From Diplonema papillatum (lineage: Eukaryota; Euglenozoa; Diplonemea; Diplonemida; Diplonemidae), in NCBI GenBank assembly GCA_030068145.1, contig JAPJBO010000064.1, positions 407,447-471,446 of the forward strand: a stretch of 64,000 nt of DNA. The letters run 5' to 3'. Within the stretch, counting starts at the first letter, position 1, and each line of letters opens with the position of its first letter. A model generated the notes under the pieces. The model worked only from the letters and a program-made list of their open reading frames with translations. It did no database searches and had not been told where the DNA came from. This document shows, piece by piece, positions 51,481 to 63,635 of this stretch. Made by a program: the position numbers and the translations under genes.

Positions 51481-52467
51481 ATGGGAGGTGAACATAGAAA
51501 AGATATGTCGACAGCTCGCAACATAAATCCTTATGCGAACATGGCACCACCGGTTGCATGCCCAGTTCCCAGTGCACCTCCGGCTCCCAGTGCACCACCT
51601 GCACCACAGACGGTTCCTGCTGGGGGTGGGGGGGGGGTTCAACTAGCAAGGTTGCAAGCCGTGCTTCAGAAATACGAGGTTTCCATTGCAGAAGCAAATG
51701 ACTTGGTCGCACTCGATTCGTACGAGATCGTGTTCATTATTGATGATTCTGGAAGCATGGAGATGAGCAGTGTGCCGTCCCATCGACGAAAGCTGGGCGT
51801 CGAGTATCAATCGCGCTGGGATGAAGTGAAGCACACCGTGATGATGGTTGCAGAAGTTGCTTGTCTGTTTGACAAAGATGGTATTGATCTCCACTTCCTA
51901 AACCGACCGCCCCTGCGCAACATAATGAGCAGTGATGACCCACTGATCCGCGATACCTTTTCCATTCCTCCAGAAGGTGGCACACCTCTTACAGAAACAG
52001 TCATCAATGTTGTGCACGAGTATGACGAGTCTGAGAAACCTATTCTGCTCCTCATAGCAACTGATGGCGAGCCCTGGGGTGGAGCAGCCCGTTTCTCAGA
52101 CACCCTTCGCCAGCTCATCAGAAATCGGACTGGGCCAAAAGTTCGCTTTCAGATTCTTGCTTGCACAGATGACGAGCCCAGTATATCATGGATCAATGTT
52201 CTAGATAAAGAGTTTCCCGAAGTTGATGCAACTGACGACTACAACTCCGAGCGCGATCAAGTCCTGCGGACAGGTCGTGTCTCAGTATTTACGCGTGGTG
52301 ACTGGGTTATGAAAGCACTACTTGGTCCAATCATTCGAAAGTTTGATGACTGGGACGAAGGCCCAAGGGACGAAGGCCCAAAGAGATCAATCTTCAATAC
52401 CAGAGCACGCAAGAACACCAGACAACGTAATCAAGGAAACAAGGCTCGTAGGTGCACCATCTCGTAA
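51481..52467 (+). CDS. vWA domain protein, copy 2 (328 aa)
   Basis: Same protein as 33958-34929, with one in-frame 15-bp tandem duplication that turns WDEGPKRS into WDEGPRDEGPKRS near residue 293, between the vWA domain and the basic tail. MIDAS residues are unchanged. The single substitution seen (51365) lies upstream of the proposed start. The retroelement ends 258 nt before the start codon, so the copy-2 promoter or trans-splice region differs from copy 1 beyond that point. Confidence 0.8.
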   Translation: MGGEHRKDMSTARNINPYANMAPPVACPVPSAPPAPSAPPAPQTVPAGGGGGVQLARLQAVLQKYEVSIAEANDLVALDSYEIVFIIDDSGSMEMSSVPSHRRKLGVEYQSRWDEVKHTVMMVAEVACLFDKDGIDLHFLNRPPLRNIMSSDDPLIRDTFSIPPEGGTPLTETVINVVHEYDESEKPILLLIATDGEPWGGAARFSDTLRQLIRNRTGPKVRFQILACTDDEPSISWINVLDKEFPEVDATDDYNSERDQVLRTGRVSVFTRGDWVMKALLGPIIRKFDDWDEGPRDEGPKRSIFNTRARKNTRQRNQGNKARRCTIS

Positions 52468-53042
52468 GGTCTAACCCACGTGCAAGTTTGAATACCGAGA
52501 CCATTGCTTCGCTGAGGTAACAAGATGCTCACCGTCCAAGCCCCAGCCTGAAAAATCCAGTGCCGAGTTGCGCGAAAGCCGTTAGCCGAAGCAAGATCAA
52601 CCATGGCTTGCGAGGGAAACTATGTTCGGCGAGTGAAACAGTCGGGACCAGCTAGAGCCGTGAGAGATGTCGACGCACCGACACCAAAAAAAGAGGCAGG
52701 TCATCAGCATCGTTGACAGCCCGAACCCGGATTTGCGGGTTTGTGGGTTGCCAAAGGAATCGGTGACGCCAACGAAAACTGTTCGTATCCAGATATCCAG
52801 ATGTAGACGATAGGGTGAGGAAGGGCACCACGATTGACCTGACCGACCTGACCGGATGTGGGAGTTACCCTGCTCACCCAAAGTTGGCAAAAAAGCAAAC
52901 TGCCGAAAAACAAGAAGCTTCTCTTTACAAAGACGAACCAAGTCGCAGAGAAGAACAGGTTAGCGTAAGCAGAAAACAGAGATTCAGGGCCAGGCATCAT
53001 GCCCACCAGATGTCAGAGAAGAAAAAAGAAAAAGGAATCGTC
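52468..53042. other. 3' flank of vWA gene, copy 2
   Basis: Same sequence as 34930-35504; no gene recognised. Confidence 0.4.
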
Positions 53043-53328
53043 GGAAAGCCGCTACGGGTCCAGGAACGTGACGCTTAACCGCGGCTAGCAAAGTTTGAGT
53101 CGAAGGCAGCACAGTCTCTCTGTCTGCTCTGCCCTGTGTGACCGTCTCTACGAGCTTGTGTTCAGCAAGCCCCAAGCCCCAAGGCGCCACGCTTTGATGC
53201 TTTAGTTTGGGAAATCGGGTGGCACTTGACCCGTAAGCCGTAGCTCTGCAGCACCGTCGAACACGTGAAGCTTGGCTCCCGTGTAGCAGGCTTTCCCCGG
53301 TACACTCGTGCTCGCATTAAGGCCCTGA
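53043..53328 (-). repeat. Dispersed repeat R, reverse, copy 2
   Basis: Duplicate of 35505-35790; its diverged partner in this copy is 56593-56838. Confidence 0.65.
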
Positions 53329-53878
53329 CGTGGCCTCGACCAGATCCAGTTGCCGCCCTCAAACAGAGAAACAAAGAAACAGTCTAAAAACAAAAGGAGT
53401 ACTACTACTACAACTACAAGTCTGACACTTGGTGTCAGCGGGAAAAAACAATCAACAAAAAGTAGAAACTACCTGACACCTGGGTAAATATGTCTATTTT
53501 TTACCGGACAAAAGTACCGCCGGTGTCAGTGGGAAACAGCAAACAACAAAAAGTAGAAGGACAACGTTCCTTATCCGGAGCCGAACTTTTGGAATACCTT
53601 TGTATGGGCTCCCTAGTTTCTGAAAGGGCCTTTGTATGGACAGCAGAGTTTCGCAAAATACCCTTGTATGGACACCAGGTTTTGCAAAATACCCTTGTAT
53701 GGACAGAGGATTCTGAATAAGTACCCTTATATGGACACACACATTCTCAGAAAGGACGGTGTATGGACAGACCTTTTGGAACCTTTTATGGACGGCAGAT
53801 GTTCAAAAATACCTTGTAAGGAGAACCTACCCTTATATGGACGCCGTACTTTCAAAAACTATACCTATTGCCGACTGC

Positions 53879-54101
53879 CTACCCCTCCCCCGTGCATAAG
53901 ATGGATGAAAAACTCGGGTTTTGGCAGCATCCATCTTAATCAAGGGGGGTATCCATCTTAAACACGGGGGCGCTGTAGACAACAGTGTAGTCACTTTGCA
54001 CAGGGGTACCTCACCCCCGTGTTTAAGGTGGATTGGCATTCTCGCCCGTTATCCATCTTAATCAAGGGTTTGGTCATCCATCTTATGCACGGGGGGGGTA
54101 G
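53879..54101. mobile_element. Foldback/MITE-like element, copy 2
   Basis: Duplicate of 36341-36563, with the same TIRs and the same position within the minisatellite. Confidence 0.65.
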
Positions 54102-55322
54102 GTAGCTCTAAAAAAGTCCCTTGTGTGGACGACAACCTTTTGAAAGTCCCTTGTATGGACGACAAACTTTGAAAAGGCCCTTGTATGGACGGTGTACTTC
54201 GTAAAGACCAGACAATCCCTTTGGGATATGAAGGAAAACCTTTTGGCCAAGGGTTCACATTTTCCAAAAAAAAAAAAAAACCCAAAATTTTTGCTGACTC
54301 TCCAGATTTTTGTCATTTTTGTGTATAACAAATGCAATTTGTCAAGAACTAAAACCGATCCATGGCAGCGTACTATCCTCACTCCCGTTATATGAACAAA
54401 ACAGGTTTGAAGGAAGTGCACAGAAACAACGTAATCACTACACAGACTTTTTTTGGAATACATGAGACAGCGCAAAAACATGAGGATCTGCGATGCACAT
54501 AAATGAGACAGAAGTGAATAAAAACGGTCGCCAATCAAGTAAGTGACTGATGCACAACCGAAAGTGAGTCGGTACACGCAAATGCTGTGCTAATGATGAA
54601 AGAGAAGGAGAAAGCGGTGGGAGGTGGTCGTTTGAGAGCTACTTGTTAGACCGCTTTGGTGCTGCCTTTGCTGCCATCATATAGCGCTGCCTTTGGTGGC
54701 GCTTGCTGCACTGAGCACAAGCTCGTAGAGACGGTCAGCCACAGGGCAGCGCAGACGGAGTTGTAGCACTGTTACCGCTGCTATTTACCGTCACGTTCCT
54801 GGACCCGCAGCGGCTTTTTGTGTGGTTCCGACAAATTTCTTTTTTTTTTCCTCTCTGTTTTTCTGCTTGCGCTTACTTGACATTTCAATGACAACCCTCA
54901 GGATGGGTAGTTGTCGTCAACCCTCGAATGGAATGGCAGTGGGAAACAAAAGGGAGAGGTTGAGGGTCGACGTAGGCCCCCATGAGGGACTAAGACAAAT
55001 GACTTCCAGGATTCTTCGCTGCTGTGTCTTTGGGAGCCTCTTGCCTCCAGTCTTCTCGCGGGTTCTTTTCTTGGACACCCGCTCTTGTCGCTCAGGATGG
55101 AACAGAAAGAAGATAAATTACTGTATGGCATAGATTTACGCCTATACAGGAAATTTCTGAATATACAGGCACTGGAAATAATACATACCGATATTTTGAG
55201 AAATCGTCAAAAATATTCAAATATGGGCTCTGTCCCATACAGGCGTACATCAATGGCTAATTACCGGATATCCGCCCTTGGGCGTGGCCCTCGTGCATCG
55301 TTGCTTACCCGAGACGCGCACT

Positions 55323-55638
55323 ACTTCTTAAGGGGACTGCGCGCGACTTATAGCGCGCGGAAGAGCGAGCCAATAGCAGGTCTGTGATGCTCCTAAATGT
55401 CCTAGGCTGCACGCGCACTACACTGACGCATTAAACGAGTTTGAGAGCCTTCCGGCTACCTATCTTGAAGAGGATGGGAAATCTTTTGAACTTGCGTCGT
55501 GATGAGGATCGATGATTGCAATTATTCTCCTTGAATGAGGAATGCCTAGTAGGCGCAAGTCATCAGCTTGCACTGATTACGTCCCTGCCATTTGTACACA
55601 CCGCCCGTCGTTGCTACCGATTGGCTGTGGGATAGAGC
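55323..55638 (+). rRNA. 18S rRNA 3'-region fragment (pseudogene), copy 2
   Basis: Duplicate of 37785-38100, with no difference seen. Confidence 0.85.
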
Positions 55639-55742
55639 TTGGGAGACCAGCGAGACACAATGGCGGTACTTTTGTCCGGTAAAAAATAGACTAATTATAA
55701 TTAGACCATTTTACCCCCATCGACAGCAAGTGTCAGGTAGGG

Positions 55743-55938
55743 TAAAGTCCCTTGTACGGACACCTGACTTTGAAAAAGTCCCTTGTATGGACAGCAACCT
55801 TTCAAAATTCCCTTGTATGGCACCTGGTTTTGAAAAGGTCCCTTGTACGACATATTTTTTTATAGCCCCTTGTATGGACAAACTTCCCGGGTCCCTTGTA
55901 TGGACACCTGATTTTGGAAAAGTCCCTTGTCAAGTGTG
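55743..55938. repeat. CCCTTGTATGGACA minisatellite, right block, copy 2
   Basis: Duplicate of 38205-38400. Confidence 0.75.
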
Positions 55939-56592
55939 GTGAAACCTGCTCCAAAATTTGGGTCCAAGATTTGGGTCCAATATTTGGGTCCGAGTTTGGC
56001 ATTTTGGTTTATCACAGGTTCCCTGCCACCAAAGATTGCTGCAGCGCATAGCACAAGTGCTTTGTCTTTCTCCAGTCTGCCCTAACTTGGTCCACTGATA
56101 TTAATCGTCAGAACTTTGAACACGCAGACCTCTACAGGTTTGCTTCCTCCTGGTTCGTTTCCACCGCGGGTAGCCACATACGATGTCGTGAGACAAAGTT
56201 TTTTCGGCTAGTTGCGAGGAACCACCTGCAGGAGTTGCTCAAAGCATGAACGCCGAGGACGCTCAACAAAGCCTATGGTAGGGCTCGCATCAGATATGTA
56301 ACCTTGTGGCATAGTGGCACGGATGAATCAAACTGACTGGCACGGCAGGATTTCCCGCGTTTGCAGATTGCAGCATCATCTCCATCCTCAAGATCAGACA
56401 AAAGCACTCACACAACAAGCAACCAGCAGCACATTTTTTCCAGTCATCCCGCTTTTCCCTGACCCCTGATCCCATTCTTTACCTATCACCGTCTGACGGA
56501 GTGTTGCTTGGTTCGAAGAGCAACAGGCATGTGGAACCGATGAAATTGCAATTGCTTCCTTTGCAGTATTGTTGTTCTGTGGAAGGAATGGG
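55939..56592. other. Unassigned sequence, copy 2
   Basis: Duplicate of 38401-39054; nothing recognised beyond TTTGGGTCC repeats. Confidence 0.35.
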
Positions 56593-56838
56593 AGGTATCA
56601 GGGAAAGCCTGCTACACGGGAGCCAAGCTTCACGTGTTCGGCGGTACTGCAGAGCCACGGGCCTACGGGTCAAGTGGCTACCGATTTCCCAAACTAAGCA
56701 TCAAGGGTTGGCGCCTTGGGGCTTGGCGCTCGCGCTGAACACAAGCTCGTCGAGACGGTCAGCCACAGGGCGGGGGTGTGGCAGTGTGCTGCCTCCGCTT
56801 CAAGCTTTGCAAGTTGACCGTCACGTTCCTGGACCAGG
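56593..56838 (+). repeat. Dispersed repeat R, forward, copy 2
   Basis: Duplicate of 39055-39300. Confidence 0.6.
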
Positions 56839-56896
56839 AGCGGCCTTTCTCTTTTTCTTCTTCTTTCTTCAATAATAATGCGCTGAATTACTCGAC

Positions 56897-57161
56897 CAGC
56901 TCATTTGTGCGGCACCGACCTGCCACGTTCAAGCTTGCTCCGACCACTGCACCCTCTGCCGACACTCGCTAGCCGTCGACGCTCATGACGGCAGCCTCAT
57001 CCTGAAGTGCAATTACTGCCGACGCGTCACTGCTGCTGTGTGCGCTCGGATTGGCGCCGCTCAAGCGGCCACCTTATGTCACTCGTTTGTTTGTAAAGAT
57101 TGCTCCGTTCTTCTCCCTGACTTGTTCCCGGATTAGGATGACACATACTACTACTACTTCT
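56897..57161 (+). mobile_element. 5'-truncated LINE 3' end, copy 2
   Basis: Duplicate of 39359-39623 with the (TAC)n tail. Confidence 0.85.
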
Positions 57162-59326
57162 TTCCTCCTTTACTTTGATCATAGGTGTCACGGCAAGTTT
57201 TGGCAGCCGCTGCTTAACGGGTTTGCGAGCGCATGCTAATCCATGTGGTTCATGTACTTAAAAGAACTCAATGCTTAACAAGTTTTGACATTGGCGGCTT
57301 TGGATTTACATCTGAATGACACCTCAATACAAAAAAAGTTGTCGACAACTAACAAGTAAAAGAATAAAACAAAACTACGCATTTCTTCTTCACGGAAGGA
57401 ATGACAGAATAGTGTGACCCATGCACGCATTCTTGCACGCATAACTACTTTTCTTGCGCGCATAACTACTCTTCGTGCATGAATATCGGTTTTGGTTGCC
57501 AGGAGCATGTGGGCAATCTGGTGCCTTCGTGGGCAATTCAGGTGCATTCGTGTGGAAATCACAGTGCCAGAGAACAGCAATGGAGAAGGCCGACATGATC
57601 TGACGCAACTGAGCGAACGGAAGAATGATTTGAATGCCAGGACCAGCTCATTCGTTGCAGGACTCGGAGCCCGCCTGTGCCATGGAAGCTGACTTCCGAA
57701 GTGCAGTGTACACTGTGAGCCGACTGTGCTGTTGTACCCTAAAGGAGCTTGGCCAGTAGCTGGCGTGTGTAGGCTCGACATCTTTCGTGGCCTTCGGCGT
57801 CCCCCCCACCCCCTGCGTAAACCCACCCCCGTGCGTAGCTCTCTCGGACGCAGAAAAGTCAGGTGGTGCAGCAGTAACGCAATCTTCTCACCTCGAAAAG
57901 TCGTTTTCTCGCACTCGGTGAATGAACAGCTAAGAAACAACAAGAAAGTATTACTACTACTACTAGTCTGACACGTGCTGTCATTGGGAAAAAAGCAAAC
58001 AAAGTAACTACCTGCCTGAAGCGGGTAGGCTAAGGCTAGTCCGACACTTGCTGTCGATGTGATAAACGTGGGGTAACACACTGGATCCACAATGACCCAA
58101 TGAGCTGTCTACCGCCCGAAGGGTGCAGCTAGTTCAATAACACGGGAATGATAAGCCTGCAGCCACTCTCTCCCCATTTTGTTGAAAATTGCGGATATCG
58201 CTGTGTAGTGGTGGTCGTGGCCCGACCGTCGGTGGGTCACCGGGACTGCTGGGCGCTGTCCCCTCTTGCGGTTTCGTGTCGCTCCGTGCCCTCGAGAGGT
58301 GGGTATCCCGCCGTGCGCGTCCCCAAAGGCGACCACTGTAAAACGAGTGGTCGATCAGTGGTTGACGGCAGACTCTACCACACCTGGCACGCGACACTAC
58401 ACGGGAATTTCTTCGGTGCTCACCATTAGGAGCCGTCTACCCCCACCACCTATTTGCTGCATGTGTGGCGGAAACTTGAGCTCCATCGTTTTCGACAAAC
58501 TCTCAACTCTCGTAGTTCTTTGGCTTAGTTCGGCAGAGTTCGCCACATTTCGCCAACGTTTATGTATCTTTGGCGAGCTGGTACTTTTTCTGACTCGGTC
58601 CGAGTCAGGCCATTCCTGACTTTTTTCGTACTTTTTCAAAGAGCACGAAAAAAAGTACGAGAAAAGTACGAAAATTAGTGTCGAAACTTCCTGGCTTTTT
58701 ACGCCGTAGCAGAACGACCACACCCTACCCAATCCCAAACAACAACAACAACACCCTCCAAACGCGTTTGGGGACTTCACAAGGTTTCACAACGGTGTGA
58801 CACATCACCCGAAACGAGCTGCACCCTCTTACTTTCTCAACCCCCTCTATACCCAAGCCTCTACGGTCAACCGGAGACTTTAAAATACCGACCTTCTAAT
58901 CCACAAATAACGCTAGAAAAAAGTCAGACAGGTGGCGGACCCCGGAAATCTTGTCTGAGTCAGACCGACTGCGAAGTATGAATATACACATGGTTTCGCC
59001 CCCCATGGGAGGCCACATTTTTACCTCACTGGGGAAGTTCCCCGCTGGAACTAGGGGGGGCTAGGTAGGGCTACCACGTTTTATATATTTTAAGGTTAAG
59101 GGCAATTATTTCCCCCTGCCTGTGCGTACACCCAGGTTCGATTCCCTTCCAAGCTCTTTTCCGCAGGCAAAACTACAGTCGTTCTCCAAAGAATTGATCA
59201 AAACCCCTCAAGTAAACGTAATCTCTAAAAATGGGGGGTTCGGGGGGCGCAGCCCCTCGCCCAAACGGTACGGTACTAACAACCTAACAGGGCTTGTATG
59301 TGATGTAGAGTAGCCGGCGGAGAACT
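57162..59326. other. Mosaic non-coding stretch, copy 2
   Basis: Duplicate of 39624-41788; no gene recognised. Confidence 0.4.
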
Positions 59327-59450
59327 CCCCATCAATGAGAAAGTGTTTCCACCGCATTTTGAGGTGTCCCCATCAATGAGAAGGTGTTTACCGCATTTTG
59401 AGGTGTCCCCATCATTGAGAAGTGTTTCCACCGCATTTTGAGGTCTTCCC
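59327..59450. repeat. Three tandem units of about 40 bp, copy 2
   Basis: Duplicate of 41789-41912. Confidence 0.8.
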
Positions 59451-59490
59451 GGCGGGGGATTAGCGATGTATTTGTCCGGAAAATCTTTTC

Positions 59491-59933
59491 TGTAACCATG
59501 TCCAGGAACCTATCATCAGTGGAAAGAAGGAACAGCTTGTGTCTCTTCAGTGGCGGGACATCTATGCTCCGATACTTAGTTTCGATGAGTCGATCATCAA
59601 GTACAAAGACCGTGTCCGCTTGAAGCAATACATGCCCATGAAACGGCACCCATTCGGTTTCAAGTATTTTGTTCTGGCTGCAGACTGGTTACACTTTGGT
59701 ATCGTCAGCGTATACTGGTAAGATTGCACAGGTACTCGAACGTTGGAGAGTGAACTTCCTGCAACTGCGGTTCTGTTTGCATACTCAAAAAGGCACGTGG
59801 CTAAGCATTCCCCTCATACTAAGATTATACACCTTGGGATCCATGCGGCCGGACCTGTCCGCAAAAATTGGAACGAGATCCCACTTTTTAGCAAGTCCCA
59901 GAAGAAGCGCGGCCGCCCATCCCAGGTATAACG
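59491..59933 (+). pseudogene. piggyBac-like transposase remnant, copy 2
   Basis: Duplicate of 41953-42395 with the same frameshifts, so the damage predates the duplication. Confidence 0.55.
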
Positions 59934-60082
59934 ATATCGCCGAAGTAGGGACGGTCATAAGCGAGAAGACGATAGCATGAGCGCCGCATCATGTCAACTT
60001 TTCGACTTCCAAGGGCGGCAACGGTAAGATATGCTTCGAAATCGCAAAACTCCAGCCCCAGAATGCCAAAAAGAGCGAAGAC

Positions 60083-62835
60083 CATAGTTGGCAAGCAAAG
60101 CAAATTTAAGCAAAGTTGGTGACCCCCAAAACAAGCAAAGTCGACTTGCTTCAGATTTGCTTCAGATTCGCTTAATTTTGCTTAATGTTACTTAAACATT
60201 TTGCTCAAGCAAAATTGAAGCAAATTTAAGCAAAGTTCGGCAGGAATGGTGAATCCAGCGTTGCATGCGGGCACTTTTCTTCATAGCGAATGGGACATTC
60301 TGCACGGAAGTACCCCTTGCATCCAATGTTCAGCGCGTGGCCGATATAGTGGACCACGATTCCATCCCCTTTATACCTTGAGTCCCTTGAGTAGAGTCAT
60401 GTTGTCGCGCAAACCACGAACAAACGCCAATGAGTCACCTGTGCTGTTTCTTTCCCAGCGTCGTTTTTCGAACCGTTTGTCTTACCTCCCGGTTCGCCGC
60501 AGTCTCTGGTTTCGCGCTCTGCTCTTGCCAACGCTATGCGTGGATTAGACAGTCGGTATTTTAACTTTCCCTTCGCTTTGTGAAGACACGGCTGTGTCAC
60601 GCATGCTCTTGACAGACGCTCACGTCCGGCACTGTGCACGTGTGTTACAGTCGTTGTAGCAAGGGGTTCATCCGACACTCGGATGAGGTTCGTTACTTCA
60701 CCGCCGTGGGCTCCTCCCTGCCTGGAGGTCTGTTTGGCTGTCCTCGGGCTGCCCGTGTCGGTATTGAACTCTTTCTTCAACAGCACGGTCCCAGCTTCCC
60801 TGCTCTAATTCCGCGGTTCTTCTCTCTTGCCTGACTCCTTTCTTCCACCAGGCCTCCTTCGCATCCCCATCCCGACGGGCAGGTTTCGTTCAGTGTCGCA
60901 GCTTTGCGAAGTCCTGCCTGCGGTACGGCTCGCACCTTGTCGCCGGCCTTACTCGCCGTCTGCTCTTGTGTGGCGGCCTCGTGGTCGCACATCACGACTT
61001 CGAACGCCTGCTGGTTCGATACGTGTAGCCTCTTGTTGAGACCGGCCAAGTTCCTACCTCGTCATGCATCTACTGCCCCTTGTTCTTTGTGTGAGTGTCA
61101 GTGATGACTGTGGGATGTAGCGTTGTGTGAACATGATCCACCGGACAGTAGAGGAACGAGTGCCCTTGTTCATGTCTAGCGCCCCCTGCCCTCATAGACC
61201 CAAGGTCTGCGAGAGTCAGAACCTTGATCACATCGAGTCGTTCTTCAGCTTTTCTGGTGTCATGGCGGCGGTTTCAATTGTCCTTCTCCTTCTGTTTCGG
61301 GAACACGGTATGAATGGTTGAGCCTTGCGAGCCTTTTCTTCAACAGGGGGGGTGTCATCATCTTTTGGCTCTTTAACTTCTGCAACAGCACCATTCTTGT
61401 CACCCTGCATGGCTATCGTGCAACGACCGCAGTCCCGGCTTTCCATTTCCGCAGGTTCGCCTTTTCCTGCCTTCGTTGCATGCTTCCTCTGTTGTAAGGC
61501 CTGTCAATCCCTAGTGCATGATCAGGCCTTGCGTTCCGCATGCGGAACGTACGGAATTCCGCACGTGAATAAAATTGTGTGTTTCCGTACGTGCGGAATT
61601 CTGTACGTGTTTCCGCACGTGTTTTCCGCATGTGTTTCCGCATGTATTAGCATTAGCACTCACATGTGTGTAAGGTCAGCCACCTACTATCATTGGTTTG
61701 TCACAGTCGGGATTTCCGTCCAGACGTTAGACCGAAGGGTGGGTCCGTCCTGCATCCGAGTCGGGCAACAATCCATCGACTGATTGTGTGGACCATTTAC
61801 ACACACAACGCAAAAGTGGACGTTCTTGAGGTTCTCGTCCGAAATCTTGCTCTCATTTACTCATTCACTTAGAACACGAAGGAAAAAGTGCGTAGTTGTT
61901 GCAACGCATACTTGTTTTCCGGTAAGGAGTGGGCAGGACGTTTCAAAGGGGGAAAAGAGGAACAAAGCACATGATTGCTTCTTGGAAAATAGTAGGTGGG
62001 ACGTTCTTGATTAGAGTGAAAGTTCGTAAGTAAGTTAATATCACACTGCTCGATGGTCGCTTCACACTGCCGCTCATCCTCCTTTGTCAGCTGAGGCCTC
62101 TGCTGCCCTTTGTTCATTGATGCAGGAGGTCCGCAACAAGCCAATAGATCCCGTGGGACCAAGCCAACTGCACAAAACCACGAAGCCCGCAAAGTGATGC
62201 TGATGTGGACGTGGCGACCCAAATATGGCAAGTTGGGGCAGCCTCTCCCTACCAGACTACACCTTGGAACCTTTTCTGGAGCTTGTACCCCTCCTGAAAC
62301 TCGGAAAAGTTTTTTTTATAGCCACATGAGGAAACTGAACCGCCCAAGTAGGACCTTCTGATCATGATCATTTGCCAAATTTGCCACCTGAAACCACGTC
62401 CAGGATTTGGGCTCAGGGTAGTGCGGTCAACGAAAGGATACAGAGTGGGCTGTCCGGCTCGAAACCACCCCCCGACGGGTGATTCAGGATGTGTTCTTAC
62501 CGCCCAGGGAGCACATCTTCATCAACGAGCTGCTTGCGGCGTTGCAGGCGGTATGGTAAGCTGCTGAGGAGATGCCCGGTAAGAAGTTCCGCCTCATGGT
62601 GGACAACCAGGCGGTGGTTTTCGCTTTGCGAAAGGGCCACAGCAAGAACTACCTGACGGTTTTTCACCTTTTTGGATCATTTCCGCACGTTCCGCATGAA
62701 TTAAATTTGAGCCGAAAAGCATCGGAAGCCATGAGCATGATGCCTACTTTGCTTAGATTTGCTTTTCTTTGGTCGTAATCTGAAGCAAATCTCCCAAGCA
62801 AATTTAAGCAAAGTCGTCTTTGCTTGCCAACTATG
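60083..62835. mobile_element. TIR DNA transposon with GAAGAC target-site duplication, copy 2
   Basis: Duplicate of 42545-45297; the TSDs are at 60077-60082 and 62836-62841. The palindromic TTCCGCACGTG cluster lies at 61533-61650. Confidence 0.75.
62479..62657 (+). pseudogene. Retroelement RNase H fragment, copy 2
   Basis: Duplicate of 44941-45119, with the same internal TAA. Confidence 0.6.
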
Positions 62836-63565
62836 GAAGACACTCCATAAAAATGAAAATGGGGAAAAAGTGGCAATTAACCTGTCGGAGTTGGGTTAAA
62901 CTACAATAAACGCTCAAAACCTCAAACACAATATATTTGTTACCCTTTCCAAACAAGTAAAACAATACAACAAAGTCCGCATTTCTTCGCGGATTCTGAG
63001 AACTCTACCAGCAGGAACTCAGCCGGGCTTTACTTTGACTTTGTTCTCGTCGCCTCCCTTTCTAGTGTTGTTGTGGTCTTGTTCGTGCAGAGCGTTCGCC
63101 TCTTTCTCGCAAAGAGGTAACCGCAAGACAATGATGTAGAATGTCGTCAGACCAATTTCACCCATTCGTGCCCACTACTTCGTCGTTCTACTTGTATCGG
63201 CCGGGGGTCGGCGGCGGTACCATAGGGGCTTGTTTTTTTTTTTTTGACGGGAACATTTCCGGAACAATGGTTGCACATGAAAGAGAAAACGAAGCCAACG
63301 AAAAAGTGCTGATACAGGAAACCCCCCCAGAGGTTTATACCCTTGTGCACGCGAAGAATCAACGTGTGCCGGTAAAGACCGGCACCCAGCGAGACTAGAT
63401 GCTATGTTCGGGCGAAACTAAGTTCTGGTAAAGCCAAGTTCTATCGGTGTCCTCGTCTGGGCCTGACGTATGCAAATACCCGGTGCCTAATCACGGTCAC
63501 GAAAACCCCGGAGCGAGGGAATTGACTAGAACCGAAGGCCAGCAAGAAGCGAGAACCAAATAAAG

Positions 63566-63635
63566 TCCTCGCGGGGTTCGAACCGGGGACCTCACCAGAA
63601 GTCTTGTGCCGTTCACTCTGCCATCGCGGTGTCAA
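63566..63635 (-). repeat. tRNA-derived SINE-like head, copy 2
   Basis: Duplicate of 46028-46097. Confidence 0.45.

Larger units (their letters stand above)
53492..55691. mobile_element. 30-bp inverted-repeat-bounded segment, copy 2
   Basis: Arms at 53492-53521 and 55662-55691. Contents as in 35954-38153, including minisatellite blocks at 53578-53873 and 54108-54203. Confidence 0.55.
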
